Below, piece by piece: positions 8,934 to 16,624 of a stretch of 64,000 bases of DNA (the stretch's first letter is position 1; each line of letters starts with the position of its first letter). The notes under the pieces were generated by a model that worked only from the letters and a program-made list of their open reading frames with translations, ran no database searches and was not told the origin of the DNA. The position numbers and the translations under genes were made by a program. This DNA comes from Flavobacterium sp. SH_e (GTDB lineage Bacteria > Bacteroidota > Bacteroidia > Flavobacteriales > Flavobacteriaceae): assembly GCF_025717045.1 (NCBI RefSeq), contig NZ_JAOVZN010000005.1, forward strand, positions 186,001 through 250,000. The letters are read 5' to 3'.

Positions 8934-11099
8934 ATGATCAGTATTACAGAAAAAACGTTACAAGACTTACAATTTCCAACCGTTCTAGAAACCATTTCAG
9001 ATGGATGCAACACCGATATTGGAAAAGAAAAGGCTTTACAAATAAAACCCATTAGAGATAAAGAAGAATTAATTCAATCTTTGATGCAAACATCAGAGTA
9101 CGTGTCTTCTTTTCAAAATAATAACGCCATTCCAAATCACGGATTTGACGCTATCTCGCACGAAATTAGATTCTTAGCAATTGAAGACAGTTTTCTTGAA
9201 GTAGGAAGTTTTAGAAAAATCGCTAATCTTTCGACAACGACAAATGTCTTATTGAATTTCTTAAAAAAATTCGACGACTATTACCCAAATTTAAATGCCA
9301 GGGCATCTCGTGTAGAATTGACCAAAGATATTATATCTGCAATTGATGCAATTGTAGATAAATATGGAGAAATAAAAGACAATGCTTCTCCTGCTCTTTC
9401 TGGAATTCGCCAAAATATGAATTTGGTTCGTGGAAAAGTGAATCAAAGTTTTGGTTCAGCCTTAACGCAGTACAACGGTTTAGGTTATTTGGACGATATT
9501 AAAGAGAGTTTTGTGCAAAATCGTAGAGTTTTAGCGGTTTTAGCCATGTATCGCCGTAAAGTAAAAGGTTCTATTTTAGGAAGTTCTAAAACTGGAAGTA
9601 TCGCATATATCGAGCCTGAAGCAACTTTAAAATATTCTAGAGAATTAGCCAATTTAGAGTACGAAGAAAAAGAGGAAATTACGAGGATCCTAAAGAATTT
9701 ATCAAATGTCATTCGCCCGTATCTTCCTTTATTAATTGAATATCAAGATTTTTTAAGTGACATAGATGTAGTTTCTGGAAAAGCAAAATATGCAAATCGT
9801 ATTAATGGAATTTTGCCAACAATTACAGAAGAAAGAAGACTATTCTTTAGAGAAGCTTATCATCCAATTTTGTATTTGAACAACAAACAGAAAAAAGAAG
9901 TTACGCATCCACAAACCATTGAGTTAAAACAAGAAAACAGAATTATTGTAATTTCTGGGCCAAATGCGGGAGGAAAAACTATTTCCTTAAAAACAGTTGG
10001 ATTGCTACAATTGATGTTGCAATCTGGAATTTTGATTCCAGTTCATGAAAGAAGTGAAACTTTCTTGTTCGATAGAATTTTAACCGACATCGGAGACAAC
10101 CAATCTATTGAAAATCACTTAAGCACATACAGTTACCGATTAAAAAACATGAATTATTTCTTGAAGAAGTGCAACAAGAAAACCATGTTTTTAATTGACG
10201 AATTCGGTACAGGTTCTGATCCCGAACTTGGAGGAGCTTTGGCTGAAATTTTCTTGGAAGAATTCTACCATCGCGAAGCTTTCGGAATTATTACCACACA
10301 TTATTCTAATTTAAAAATTCTTGCAAACGAATTGCCATACGCAACGAATGCGAATATGATGTTCGACGAAAAATCTTTAGAACCAATGTACAAATTAGCT
10401 TTGGGTCAGGCAGGAAGTTCGTTTACTTTTGAAGTTGCTCAGAAAAATGGAATTCCGTTTGGATTGATCAATCGTGCAAAAAAGAAAATTGAAGTTGGAA
10501 AAGTTCGTTTTGACAAAACAATTGCTACTCTTCAGAAAGAAAGATCGAAGCTAGAAAAAACTTCTTTGAATTTAAAAGAGGAAGAAACTCGTGCGCGTGA
10601 GGAAAGCAAAAAGATGGAAAACATTAATACTAAAATCCAACAAAAATTAGAAAGCTATCAAGAATTATATGATAGCAATCAGAAGATTATATATATAGGA
10701 CAAAAAATTGATGATATTGCTGAGAAGTATTTCAACAACAAAAATAAAAAGGAGCTTATTGGCGAATTTTTGAAAATTGTTGAGATCGAAAACTCAAAAC
10801 GTAAAAAAGCAACTCCGAAAGAGGTAAAAGCAAAAGTTGAAAAACAAAAAGAAATTATTGCTGAAGTTCAAGTAAAAGTTGAAGAAATTCGAAAAGAGAA
10901 AAAAGAGAAAAAATTAAAGCCTGTTATTGAAAAGCCAAAACCAATTTTAAAAATTGGTGATCGAGTAAGAATGCTTGACGGAAGATCTGTTGGAAGTATC
11001 GATTCTATAGAAAAAAATAAGGCAACTGTAAATTATGGAATTTTTACTTCGAAAGTAAGTTTGGATGAATTGGAATTGGTAGAAGCTGTAAAAAAGTAA
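8934..11099 (+). CDS. mutS2: MutS2-like ATPase without Smr domain
   Basis: The 721-residue protein has the MutS core and ATPase: Walker A GPNAGGKTISLKTVG, Walker B LIDEFGTGSDPELGG and the family motif THYSNLKILA. It lacks the MutS1 mismatch-recognition domain. After the ATPase comes a long charged coiled coil (residues about 515-665), and it ends in a small beta domain (IGDRVRMLDGRSVGSI). The Smr nuclease domain of Bacillus MutS2 (about 785 residues) is absent: after VSLDELELVEAVKK there is a stop. Bacillus MutS2 acts on collided ribosomes or recombination intermediates; whether this shorter form does is inference. Confidence 0.88.
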   Translation: MISITEKTLQDLQFPTVLETISDGCNTDIGKEKALQIKPIRDKEELIQSLMQTSEYVSSFQNNNAIPNHGFDAISHEIRFLAIEDSFLEVGSFRKIANLSTTTNVLLNFLKKFDDYYPNLNARASRVELTKDIISAIDAIVDKYGEIKDNASPALSGIRQNMNLVRGKVNQSFGSALTQYNGLGYLDDIKESFVQNRRVLAVLAMYRRKVKGSILGSSKTGSIAYIEPEATLKYSRELANLEYEEKEEITRILKNLSNVIRPYLPLLIEYQDFLSDIDVVSGKAKYANRINGILPTITEERRLFFREAYHPILYLNNKQKKEVTHPQTIELKQENRIIVISGPNAGGKTISLKTVGLLQLMLQSGILIPVHERSETFLFDRILTDIGDNQSIENHLSTYSYRLKNMNYFLKKCNKKTMFLIDEFGTGSDPELGGALAEIFLEEFYHREAFGIITTHYSNLKILANELPYATNANMMFDEKSLEPMYKLALGQAGSSFTFEVAQKNGIPFGLINRAKKKIEVGKVRFDKTIATLQKERSKLEKTSLNLKEEETRAREESKKMENINTKIQQKLESYQELYDSNQKIIYIGQKIDDIAEKYFNNKNKKELIGEFLKIVEIENSKRKKATPKEVKAKVEKQKEIIAEVQVKVEEIRKEKKEKKLKPVIEKPKPILKIGDRVRMLDGRSVGSIDSIEKNKATVNYGIFTSKVSLDELELVEAVKK

Positions 11100-11254
11100 A
11101 GTTTTCAGTCGCAGTCGCCGTTTTCAATCTCAAAAATTGACATAAAAAACACTTAAATTAAAATAAAGCGTTTTAATGGACGTTTTTATATTTAAAGCAA
11201 AATAAGATTGTCTTTTTCTAAAATTCGATTACAATCAATTTATGAAAGTTATTT

Positions 11255-11289
11255 TTGATTTATTAATTTTATAGAAATTAATAAATCAA
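11255..11289. repeat. Perfect 15-bp inverted repeat upstream of the DCC protein
   Basis: TTGATTTATTAATTT (11255-11269) is followed after 5 bases by its exact complement (11275-11289). It is A+T-only apart from one G/C pair and could be a weak hairpin or a protein-binding dyad. Confidence 0.65.
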
Positions 11290-11320
11290 TAGATAAAATT
11301 AATTCTTTAAATCTATAGAG

Positions 11321-11353
11321 CTTTGTCAAAGTTCGAAACTTTGACAAAGTTTT
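11321..11353 (+). terminator. Strong hairpin with T-run just before the DCC protein gene
   Basis: CTTTGTCAAAGTT (11321-11333) pairs perfectly with AACTTTGACAAAG (11337-11349) over a 3-base loop, then TTTTT. It lies about 20 bp before ATG 11371. Either it ends mutS2 transcription 250 bp downstream of that gene or it is a leader hairpin of the next gene. Confidence 0.65.
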
Positions 11354-11370
11354 TACTTTAAAACTATAAA

Positions 11371-11784
11371 ATGGAAAGCCTTCCAAAAAATAAAAAAATA
11401 GTTCTTTTTGACGGAGTTTGCAATCTCTGCAGTTCTGCTGTGCAGTTTATTATAAATCATGATAAAATGGATATTTTTAGATTTGTAGCATTGCAATCGG
11501 ACTTAGGAATTTCTATTTGTAAACATTTAGGAATCAGTTTTTCTAAAATGGATAGCATTATCATGTATGATCCAGGAACTGCATATTTTTATAAATCTTC
11601 AGCGGTTATCGAAATAGCTAAAAATTTTGGAGGTTTTTGGAAGTTAACGCCAATTTTTAGAATTGTACCCATTTTTATCAGTGACAGGATTTATGATTAT
11701 ATTGCTAAAAATAGATACAATTGGTATGGCAAAAAAGAAAGCTGTATGATTCCTACTCCGGAGTTGAAATCTAAGTTTCTTTAA
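11371..11784 (+). CDS. DCC-family thiol-disulfide oxidoreductase-like protein (DUF393)
   Basis: The 137-residue protein has the DCC signature VLFDGVCNLCSSAVQF, with C17 and C20 forming a CxxC pair after a DG motif, then FRFVALQSDLGISIC and a C-terminal YDYIAKNRYNWYGKKESC. DCC proteins have a predicted thioredoxin-like fold; physiological substrates are unknown. It is flanked on both sides by strong hairpins and so is probably a single-gene transcript. Confidence 0.85.
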   Translation: MESLPKNKKIVLFDGVCNLCSSAVQFIINHDKMDIFRFVALQSDLGISICKHLGISFSKMDSIIMYDPGTAYFYKSSAVIEIAKNFGGFWKLTPIFRIVPIFISDRIYDYIAKNRYNWYGKKESCMIPTPELKSKFL

Positions 11785-11815
11785 GAGAAATTCCAAATTC
11801 CAATTTAACACAATA

Positions 11816-11917
11816 TTGTCATTTCGAGGAACGAGAAATCACACTCGTGACTCTACAAAGATTGGCTACATACTTTACTGAATTTCTAGTGTGATTTCTC
11901 CTTCGTCGAAATGACAA
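11816..11917. repeat. MITE/REP-like palindromic element, 29-bp arms
   Basis: The left arm (11816-11844, starting TTGTCATTTCGAGGAACGAG) and right arm (11889-11917, ending CTTCGTCGAAATGACAA) are inverted copies with only two mismatches in 29, around a 44-bp non-coding centre. It sits between convergent genes. From memory, similar palindromes are common in Flavobacterium genomes; this was not checked. Confidence 0.75.
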
Positions 11918-11942
11918 ACAAAACGGGAAAACCTCACAAAAT

Positions 11943-11986
11943 AAAAATCCCAAACTCCAATAATTTTGGAATTTGGGATTTTTTTT
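11943..11986. terminator. Bidirectional terminator between the DCC gene and ettA
   Basis: AATCCCAAACTCCAA and TTGGAATTTGGGATT form a near-perfect stem with a 5-base loop, with an A-run on one side and a T-run on the other, between two convergent genes. Confidence 0.85.
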
Positions 11987-12005
11987 ATTGAAAATTCAGA
12001 TTTTA

Positions 12006-13697
12006 TTATCTAATCAATTTTCTGTATTTGATACGTTTTGGAGTTAAATCATTTCCAAGACGTTTCTTTTTATTTTCTTCATATTCAGTAAAACTTCCTT
12101 CAAAGAAATAGACTTCAGAATCTCCTTCGAAAGCTAAGATGTGTGTACAAATTCTATCTAAGAACCATCTGTCGTGAGAAATAATTACGGCACAACCAGC
12201 AAAATTCTCTAAACCTTCTTCAAGTGCACGAAGTGTATTGACGTCAAGGTCGTTCGTAGGCTCGTCCAGTAAAAGTACGTTTCCTTCTTCTTTCAAAGTC
12301 ATTGCCAAGTGTAAACGGTTACGTTCTCCACCAGAAAGCATTGAAACTTTTTTGTTTTGCTCTCCACCACCAAAGTTGAAACGTGATAAGTAAGCTCTTG
12401 AGTTCACTTGCTTTCCTCCCATCATAATTAATTCCTGACCATCAGCAAAATTTTCCCAGATTGATTTATTTGGGTCAATATTAGCGTGAGACTGATCTAC
12501 ATAAGCAATTTTTACAGTATCTCCAACTGAAAATTCTCCGCTATCTGTAGCTTGTTCACCCATAATCATTTTGAAAATAGTCGATTTACCAGCACCGTTA
12601 GGCCCAATAATTCCAACAATACCCGCCTGTGGCAAAGTAAAATTCAAATTATCATACAATAATTTATCTCCAAACGCTTTTGCAACATTTTTAGCTTCAA
12701 TAACATTTGTTCCTAAACGAGGACCATTAGGAATGTAGATCTCTAATTTTTCGTCTAGTTGTTTTTGATCTTCGTTTAATAATTTGTCGTAGTTCTGTAA
12801 ACGCGCTTTTTGTTTTGTCTGACGACCTTTTGCACCTTGACGAACCCACTCCAACTCACGCTCTAAAGTTTTTCTACGTTTAGAAGCCACTTTTTCTTCT
12901 TGAGCCAAACGATTTGATTTTTGATCCAACCAAGAAGAATAATTTCCTTTCCAAGGAATACCTTCTCCTCTATCCAACTCTAAAATCCATCCAGCAACAT
13001 TATCTAAGAAATAACGGTCGTGCGTTACTGCAATTACAGTTCCTGAATATTGCGCCAAATGCTGCTCCAACCATAGAACTGACTCGGCATCAAGGTGGTT
13101 GGTTGGCTCATCTAATAACAATACATCTGGTTGCTGCAATAACAAACGACATAAAGCTACACGACGACGCTCACCTCCTGAAAGGTTTTTAATAGGTGTA
13201 TCTCCTTCTGGAGTACGCAATGCATCCATTGCGATTTCTAGTTTTGTATCGATTTCCCAAGCACCAAGCGCATCAATTTTGTCTTGTAATGCAGCTTGAC
13301 GGTCCATCAACTTATCCATTTTATCTTGATCTTCGTAATATTCTGGAAGACCAAATAAGTCATTAATTTGATTGTATTCTTCTAAAACCGCCATAGTTTC
13401 GGCAGCTCCTTCACGAACAATCTCGATAACTGTCTTAGAATCATCAAGAATTGGCTCTTGCTCTAAATATCCTACCGTATATCCAGGTTGAAAAACTACA
13501 TCACCTTGGTAGTTTTTGTCAACTCCAGCAATAATCTTTAAAAGAGAAGATTTTCCAGAACCGTTAAGTCCTAAAATACCAATCTTAGCTCCATAAAAGA
13601 AACTTAAGTAAATATTTTTAAGTACAGGTTTGTCTGCTCCCTGATAGGTTTTACTCAATTTCTGCATTGAGAAAATTACTTTCTTATCGTCTGACAT
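12006..13697 (-). CDS. ettA: Energy-dependent translational throttle protein EttA (ABC-F ATPase)
   Basis: The 563-residue ABC-F protein has two nucleotide-binding domains and no membrane segments: Walker A GLNGSGKSS and GPNGAGKST, signatures LSGGERRRVAL and LSGGERNRLHL, Walker B LLLDEPTNHLD and LLLDEPTNDLD. The inter-domain linker is charged (RKTLERELEWVRQGAKGRQTK), as in EttA. It binds the ribosomal E site and couples ATP/ADP ratio to the first peptide bond. Length and second-site NDLD match EttA (about 555) rather than resistance ABC-F proteins. Confidence 0.92.
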   Translation of the reverse strand: MSDDKKVIFSMQKLSKTYQGADKPVLKNIYLSFFYGAKIGILGLNGSGKSSLLKIIAGVDKNYQGDVVFQPGYTVGYLEQEPILDDSKTVIEIVREGAAETMAVLEEYNQINDLFGLPEYYEDQDKMDKLMDRQAALQDKIDALGAWEIDTKLEIAMDALRTPEGDTPIKNLSGGERRRVALCRLLLQQPDVLLLDEPTNHLDAESVLWLEQHLAQYSGTVIAVTHDRYFLDNVAGWILELDRGEGIPWKGNYSSWLDQKSNRLAQEEKVASKRRKTLERELEWVRQGAKGRQTKQKARLQNYDKLLNEDQKQLDEKLEIYIPNGPRLGTNVIEAKNVAKAFGDKLLYDNLNFTLPQAGIVGIIGPNGAGKSTIFKMIMGEQATDSGEFSVGDTVKIAYVDQSHANIDPNKSIWENFADGQELIMMGGKQVNSRAYLSRFNFGGGEQNKKVSMLSGGERNRLHLAMTLKEEGNVLLLDEPTNDLDVNTLRALEEGLENFAGCAVIISHDRWFLDRICTHILAFEGDSEVYFFEGSFTEYEENKKKRLGNDLTPKRIKYRKLIR

Positions 13698-13754
13698 TTT
13701 TTATTTTTATTATAATTATTTATTTTTTTTAATGAATTTTGAGATTAAAACCTT

Positions 13755-13937
13755 CTAAACTCTACCTTTTAAAGCATTGAAAACCCAAGCATTAGCTAAA
13801 AAACCAACTCCAACAGCTCCAAATCCCCATCCTGAAACATCGCTATATCTAAAGATTCCAAGACCTATAAGCAACAATCCCATAAGTACCATTATTAAAG
13901 TTGCCCATCCTAAAATGGTATTTTTATTCATTCCCAT
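13755..13937 (-). CDS. Small two-helix membrane protein (CAL67264-like family)
   Basis: The 60-residue protein has two hydrophobic segments (residues about 7-27 and 35-52) joined by a glycine-rich turn RYSDVSGWGFGAVGVGFL. It resembles the CAL67264 family of small flavobacterial membrane proteins (recalled, not searched). Function is unknown. It lies between ettA and holA on the same strand, with about 60 bp on each side. Confidence 0.75.
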   Translation of the reverse strand: MGMNKNTILGWATLIMVLMGLLLIGLGIFRYSDVSGWGFGAVGVGFLANAWVFNALKGRV

Positions 13938-14000
13938 AATTGTGCAATTATTTTAAGTAGTAAAATTTTCAGAAAGGCAAATATCGTGAATTTTAATGGC

Positions 14001-15005
14001 TTAATTAAATATTTTATACAGCATTTCTTTCAGCAAATCTGATTGAGGTAAAGCATTGGCTCCCACACCTTTACTTTTAACATCGATATCACGTAAAGCC
14101 CCAACAATTTGACTTACTTTTCGCATTGGATAATTTTTTACAGCCAAATCATATTCTTTCAAGAAAAATGGATTCACGCCAAGTGCTGATGCTACATTTT
14201 TAGCACTTTTATCTTTTAACCCGTGGTATTTTAAAAGCTGAACAAAAAATCCAAAAACTAATCCGGTTGTCATAACCAAAGGATATTCTTTCGGATTATG
14301 AGCAAAATTATCTGCTATCTTATAAGCTTTCAACTGATTACGTTCACCAATTGCTTTTCTAAGCTCAAAAACATTATAATCTTTACTAAAACCAATATTT
14401 TCTTCAATATGCTGTGGCGTGATCATAGTTCCTTGAGGCAATATAATCTGTAATTTTTCTAGCTCATTGTTGATCTTGCTTAAATCTGTACCCAAAAATT
14501 CCACTAACATAGCATTTGCTTTTGGATCAATAGTATATTTTTTACCAGCCAAAACTCTTTTAATCCAATCTCCTACTTGATTTTCGTATAATTTTTTACT
14601 TTCGAAAACAACACCTTTCTGACCTAGTAACTTGGTAACTTTTTTACGTTTATCGAGTGTTTTATATTTATAACAAAAAACTAAAACTGTAGTTTGCATT
14701 GGATTATCAACATAAGATTCAATCTTATCAATTGTTCGAGATAAATCTTGAGCTTCTTTTACAATAACTACCTGACGTTCAGCCATCATTGGATAGCGCT
14801 TGGCCGTTGAAACAATATCCTCAACAGAAACATCTCTTCCATACAAAACTGTCTGATTAAAACCTTTTTCCTCTTCAGCTAAAACATTCATCTCAATATA
14901 TTCTGATAATTTATCTATATAATAAGGTTCTTCTCCCATTAGAAAATAAATCGGCTTAATATCTCCGGCTTTAATATCGTTAACAATTTTTATTACTTCG
15001 TCCAT
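14001..15005 (-). CDS. holA: DNA polymerase III subunit delta
   Basis: The 334-residue protein matches HolA: IYFLMGEEPYYIDKL at the N-terminus (AAA+-like, no intact Walker A), MMAERQVVIVKEAQDL, a central helical lid (LVEFLGTDLSKINNELEKL) and a C-terminal collar domain with YDLAVKNYPMRKVSQIVGAL. Delta opens the beta clamp within the clamp loader. Length is normal. It is divergent from the HsdR_N-type gene, with a 93-bp gap containing an inverted repeat. Confidence 0.92.
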   Translation of the reverse strand: MDEVIKIVNDIKAGDIKPIYFLMGEEPYYIDKLSEYIEMNVLAEEEKGFNQTVLYGRDVSVEDIVSTAKRYPMMAERQVVIVKEAQDLSRTIDKIESYVDNPMQTTVLVFCYKYKTLDKRKKVTKLLGQKGVVFESKKLYENQVGDWIKRVLAGKKYTIDPKANAMLVEFLGTDLSKINNELEKLQIILPQGTMITPQHIEENIGFSKDYNVFELRKAIGERNQLKAYKIADNFAHNPKEYPLVMTTGLVFGFFVQLLKYHGLKDKSAKNVASALGVNPFFLKEYDLAVKNYPMRKVSQIVGALRDIDVKSKGVGANALPQSDLLKEMLYKIFN

Positions 15006-15011
15006 TTAATC

Positions 15012-15075
15012 TTTGTTTCAAGTTTAGCGTTTCAGTTCAAATTTCAATAACTTGAAACTTTAAACTTGAAACAAA
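15012..15075. repeat. 24-bp imperfect inverted repeat between divergent holA and the HsdR_N gene
   Basis: TTTGTTTCAAGTTTA at 15012 recurs inverted, ending at 15075 (arms 24 bp, about 20 matches, 16-bp centre). Closely related GTTTCAAGTTT text precedes the Sua5-type gene at 19.46 kb and follows pheT at 53.69 kb. Confidence 0.65.
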
Positions 15076-15086
15076 AAACTATTTTA

Positions 15087-15094
15087 TATTTTTG
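15087..15094 (+). promoter_or_regulatory. Predicted -7 box (TATTTTTG) immediately before ATG 15099
   Basis: The box ends 4 bp before the ATG. In the Bacteroidota promoter geometry the transcript would start at or within a few bases of the start codon, implying a leaderless mRNA. Confidence 0.55.
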
Positions 15095-15098
15095 CTTT

Positions 15099-15551
15099 AT
15101 GCTTAAACTTAATTTCCCAGCTTACACTTTCCGATTCAAAAATAGCGAAAATAAAGTGTCTATTTTTGATGAAATCAGGAAAAAATTTATAATTCTTACG
15201 CCAGAAGAATGGGTTCGTCAGCACGTTGTTCATTTTTTAATGCACGAAAAAAAATACCCCAAATCACTCATTAACGTAGAGAAAGTTTTAACTATCAACG
15301 GATTAAGAAAACGATACGATGTTGTTGTATTCAATCCTGACGGTTCTATACATATATTAGTAGAGTGTAAAGCACCTGAAGTAAAAATTTCTCAGGCAAC
15401 TTTTGACCAAATTGCCCGTTATAATATGACAATGCAGGCACGGTTTTTGAATGTCACAAACGGACTAAACCATTTTTATTGTCAAATGGATTTTGAAAAC
15501 GAAAAATACGAGTTTTTGAGAAACCTGCCTGATTATAAAGAAAACCATTAA
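15099..15551 (+). CDS. Lone HsdR N-terminal-type nuclease-fold protein (PD-(D/E)XK)
   Basis: The 150-residue protein from ATG 15099 (MLKLNFPAYTFRFKNSEN) contains the type I restriction HsdR_N fold. RKRYDVVVFNPDGSIHILVECKAP gives D74, E89 and K91 in PD-(D/E)XK spacing, followed by SQATFDQIARYN. Helicase, HsdM and HsdS are absent nearby, so it is not a restriction system. Such lone proteins are widespread in Bacteroidota; a housekeeping DNA role is inference from proximity to holA. The longer frame from 15066 was rejected because it runs through the promoter box. Confidence 0.8.
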   Translation: MLKLNFPAYTFRFKNSENKVSIFDEIRKKFIILTPEEWVRQHVVHFLMHEKKYPKSLINVEKVLTINGLRKRYDVVVFNPDGSIHILVECKAPEVKISQATFDQIARYNMTMQARFLNVTNGLNHFYCQMDFENEKYEFLRNLPDYKENH

Positions 15552-15567
15552 CAAATAAATAATTCAG

Positions 15568-15575
15568 TACTTTTG
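15568..15575 (+). promoter_or_regulatory. -7-like box (TACTTTTG) overlapping the TTG start of the glycosyltransferase
   Basis: The TTG start codon at 15573-15575 is the last three bases of a consensus -7 box. A transcript from this promoter would begin downstream of that start codon, so either the box is unused or the true start is different. Confidence 0.4.
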
Positions 15576-16592
15576 GATAAAATAGCTGTTGTCATTTTAA
15601 ATTGGAACGGAGTAAAATTGCTCGAGCAGTTTTTACCATCTGTTATTCAGTTTTCCGAAGGCGCAACGATTTATGTTGCTGACAATGATTCTACAGACAA
15701 TTCTGTTGAATTCGTTACAAAAAATTTCCCAAGCATTAAGATCGTAAAAAATTCAGGAAATCATGGTTTTGCAAAAGGCTATAATGATGCTTTACAGCAT
15801 ATTGATGCAGAAATCTATGCTTTAGTCAATTCAGATATTGAAGTAACTGAAAATTGGCTAAAACCAATTCTTGATACTTTTGAAAACGAAAAGCAAACCG
15901 CAATTATTCAACCTAAAATTCTTGACTTTAAAAACAAGGAATATTTTGAATATGCTGGTGCCGCAGGCGGTTTTATTGATAAATACGGATTTCCTTTTTG
16001 TAGAGGAAGAATATTTGAAACTGTCGAAAAAGACAACGGGCAGTACAATGATAACATTGAATTGTTCTGGGCGTCAGGCGCATGCTTTTTTATCAGAAAG
16101 AAAGTTTTTGATGAATTAAAAGGTTTTGATGAAAGCTTCTTTGCTCATCAAGAAGAAATAGATTTATGTTGGCGTGCTGCCAATGAAGGACATATAATAA
16201 AGTATAATTCTCAATCTGTCGTATACCACGTTGGAGGCGCAACATTACAGCAAGGAAATCCTAAGAAGACCTATTTGAATTTTAGAAATTCGTTATTAAT
16301 GATGGTCAAAAATCTGCCGAAAAGAGGATTATTTTTTGTGATTTTCTTCCGCATGGTTTTAGACGGAATTGCTGGCATTCGTTTTCTTACACAGGGAAAA
16401 TTTGGCCATACTTTTGCCATTCTAAAGGCACATTTTTCATTTTATTGCTTATCTTTAAAATATCTTAAAAAACGTAAAGATTTTCAAATACAGCAATACT
16501 ATACTGTAAAAAGCATCGTTTTCCTTTATTATATAAGGAAATTGACCTTATTTAAAGAAATCTTTAACAGTATTCAAAATATTAAAAACTAA
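15573..16592 (+). CDS. Family 2 glycosyltransferase
   Basis: The 339-residue protein has the GT2/GT-A fold: IAVVILNWNGVKLLEQFL at the start, YVADNDSTDNSVEF, a metal-binding ALVNSDIEV (DXD-like) and GACFFIRKKVFDELKGFDESFF, then EEIDLCWRAANEGH. Its C-terminal 100 residues are basic and hydrophobic, suggesting membrane association. It resembles rhamnosyl/WcaA-like transferases of cell-surface glycans; donor and acceptor are unknown. The only upstream start keeping the first strand intact is TTG 15573 (or a non-standard ATA at 15582); the start is thus uncertain. Confidence 0.85.
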   Translation: MDKIAVVILNWNGVKLLEQFLPSVIQFSEGATIYVADNDSTDNSVEFVTKNFPSIKIVKNSGNHGFAKGYNDALQHIDAEIYALVNSDIEVTENWLKPILDTFENEKQTAIIQPKILDFKNKEYFEYAGAAGGFIDKYGFPFCRGRIFETVEKDNGQYNDNIELFWASGACFFIRKKVFDELKGFDESFFAHQEEIDLCWRAANEGHIIKYNSQSVVYHVGGATLQQGNPKKTYLNFRNSLLMMVKNLPKRGLFFVIFFRMVLDGIAGIRFLTQGKFGHTFAILKAHFSFYCLSLKYLKKRKDFQIQQYYTVKSIVFLYYIRKLTLFKEIFNSIQNIKN

Positions 16593-16624
16593 ATTTGTAA
16601 TCAAGTCTAATTAAAATTAAATTT

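Noticed and set aside
15099..15551. Type I restriction-modification system
   Set aside because: Only an HsdR N-terminal-like domain is present; HsdM, HsdS and the translocase are missing on both sides.
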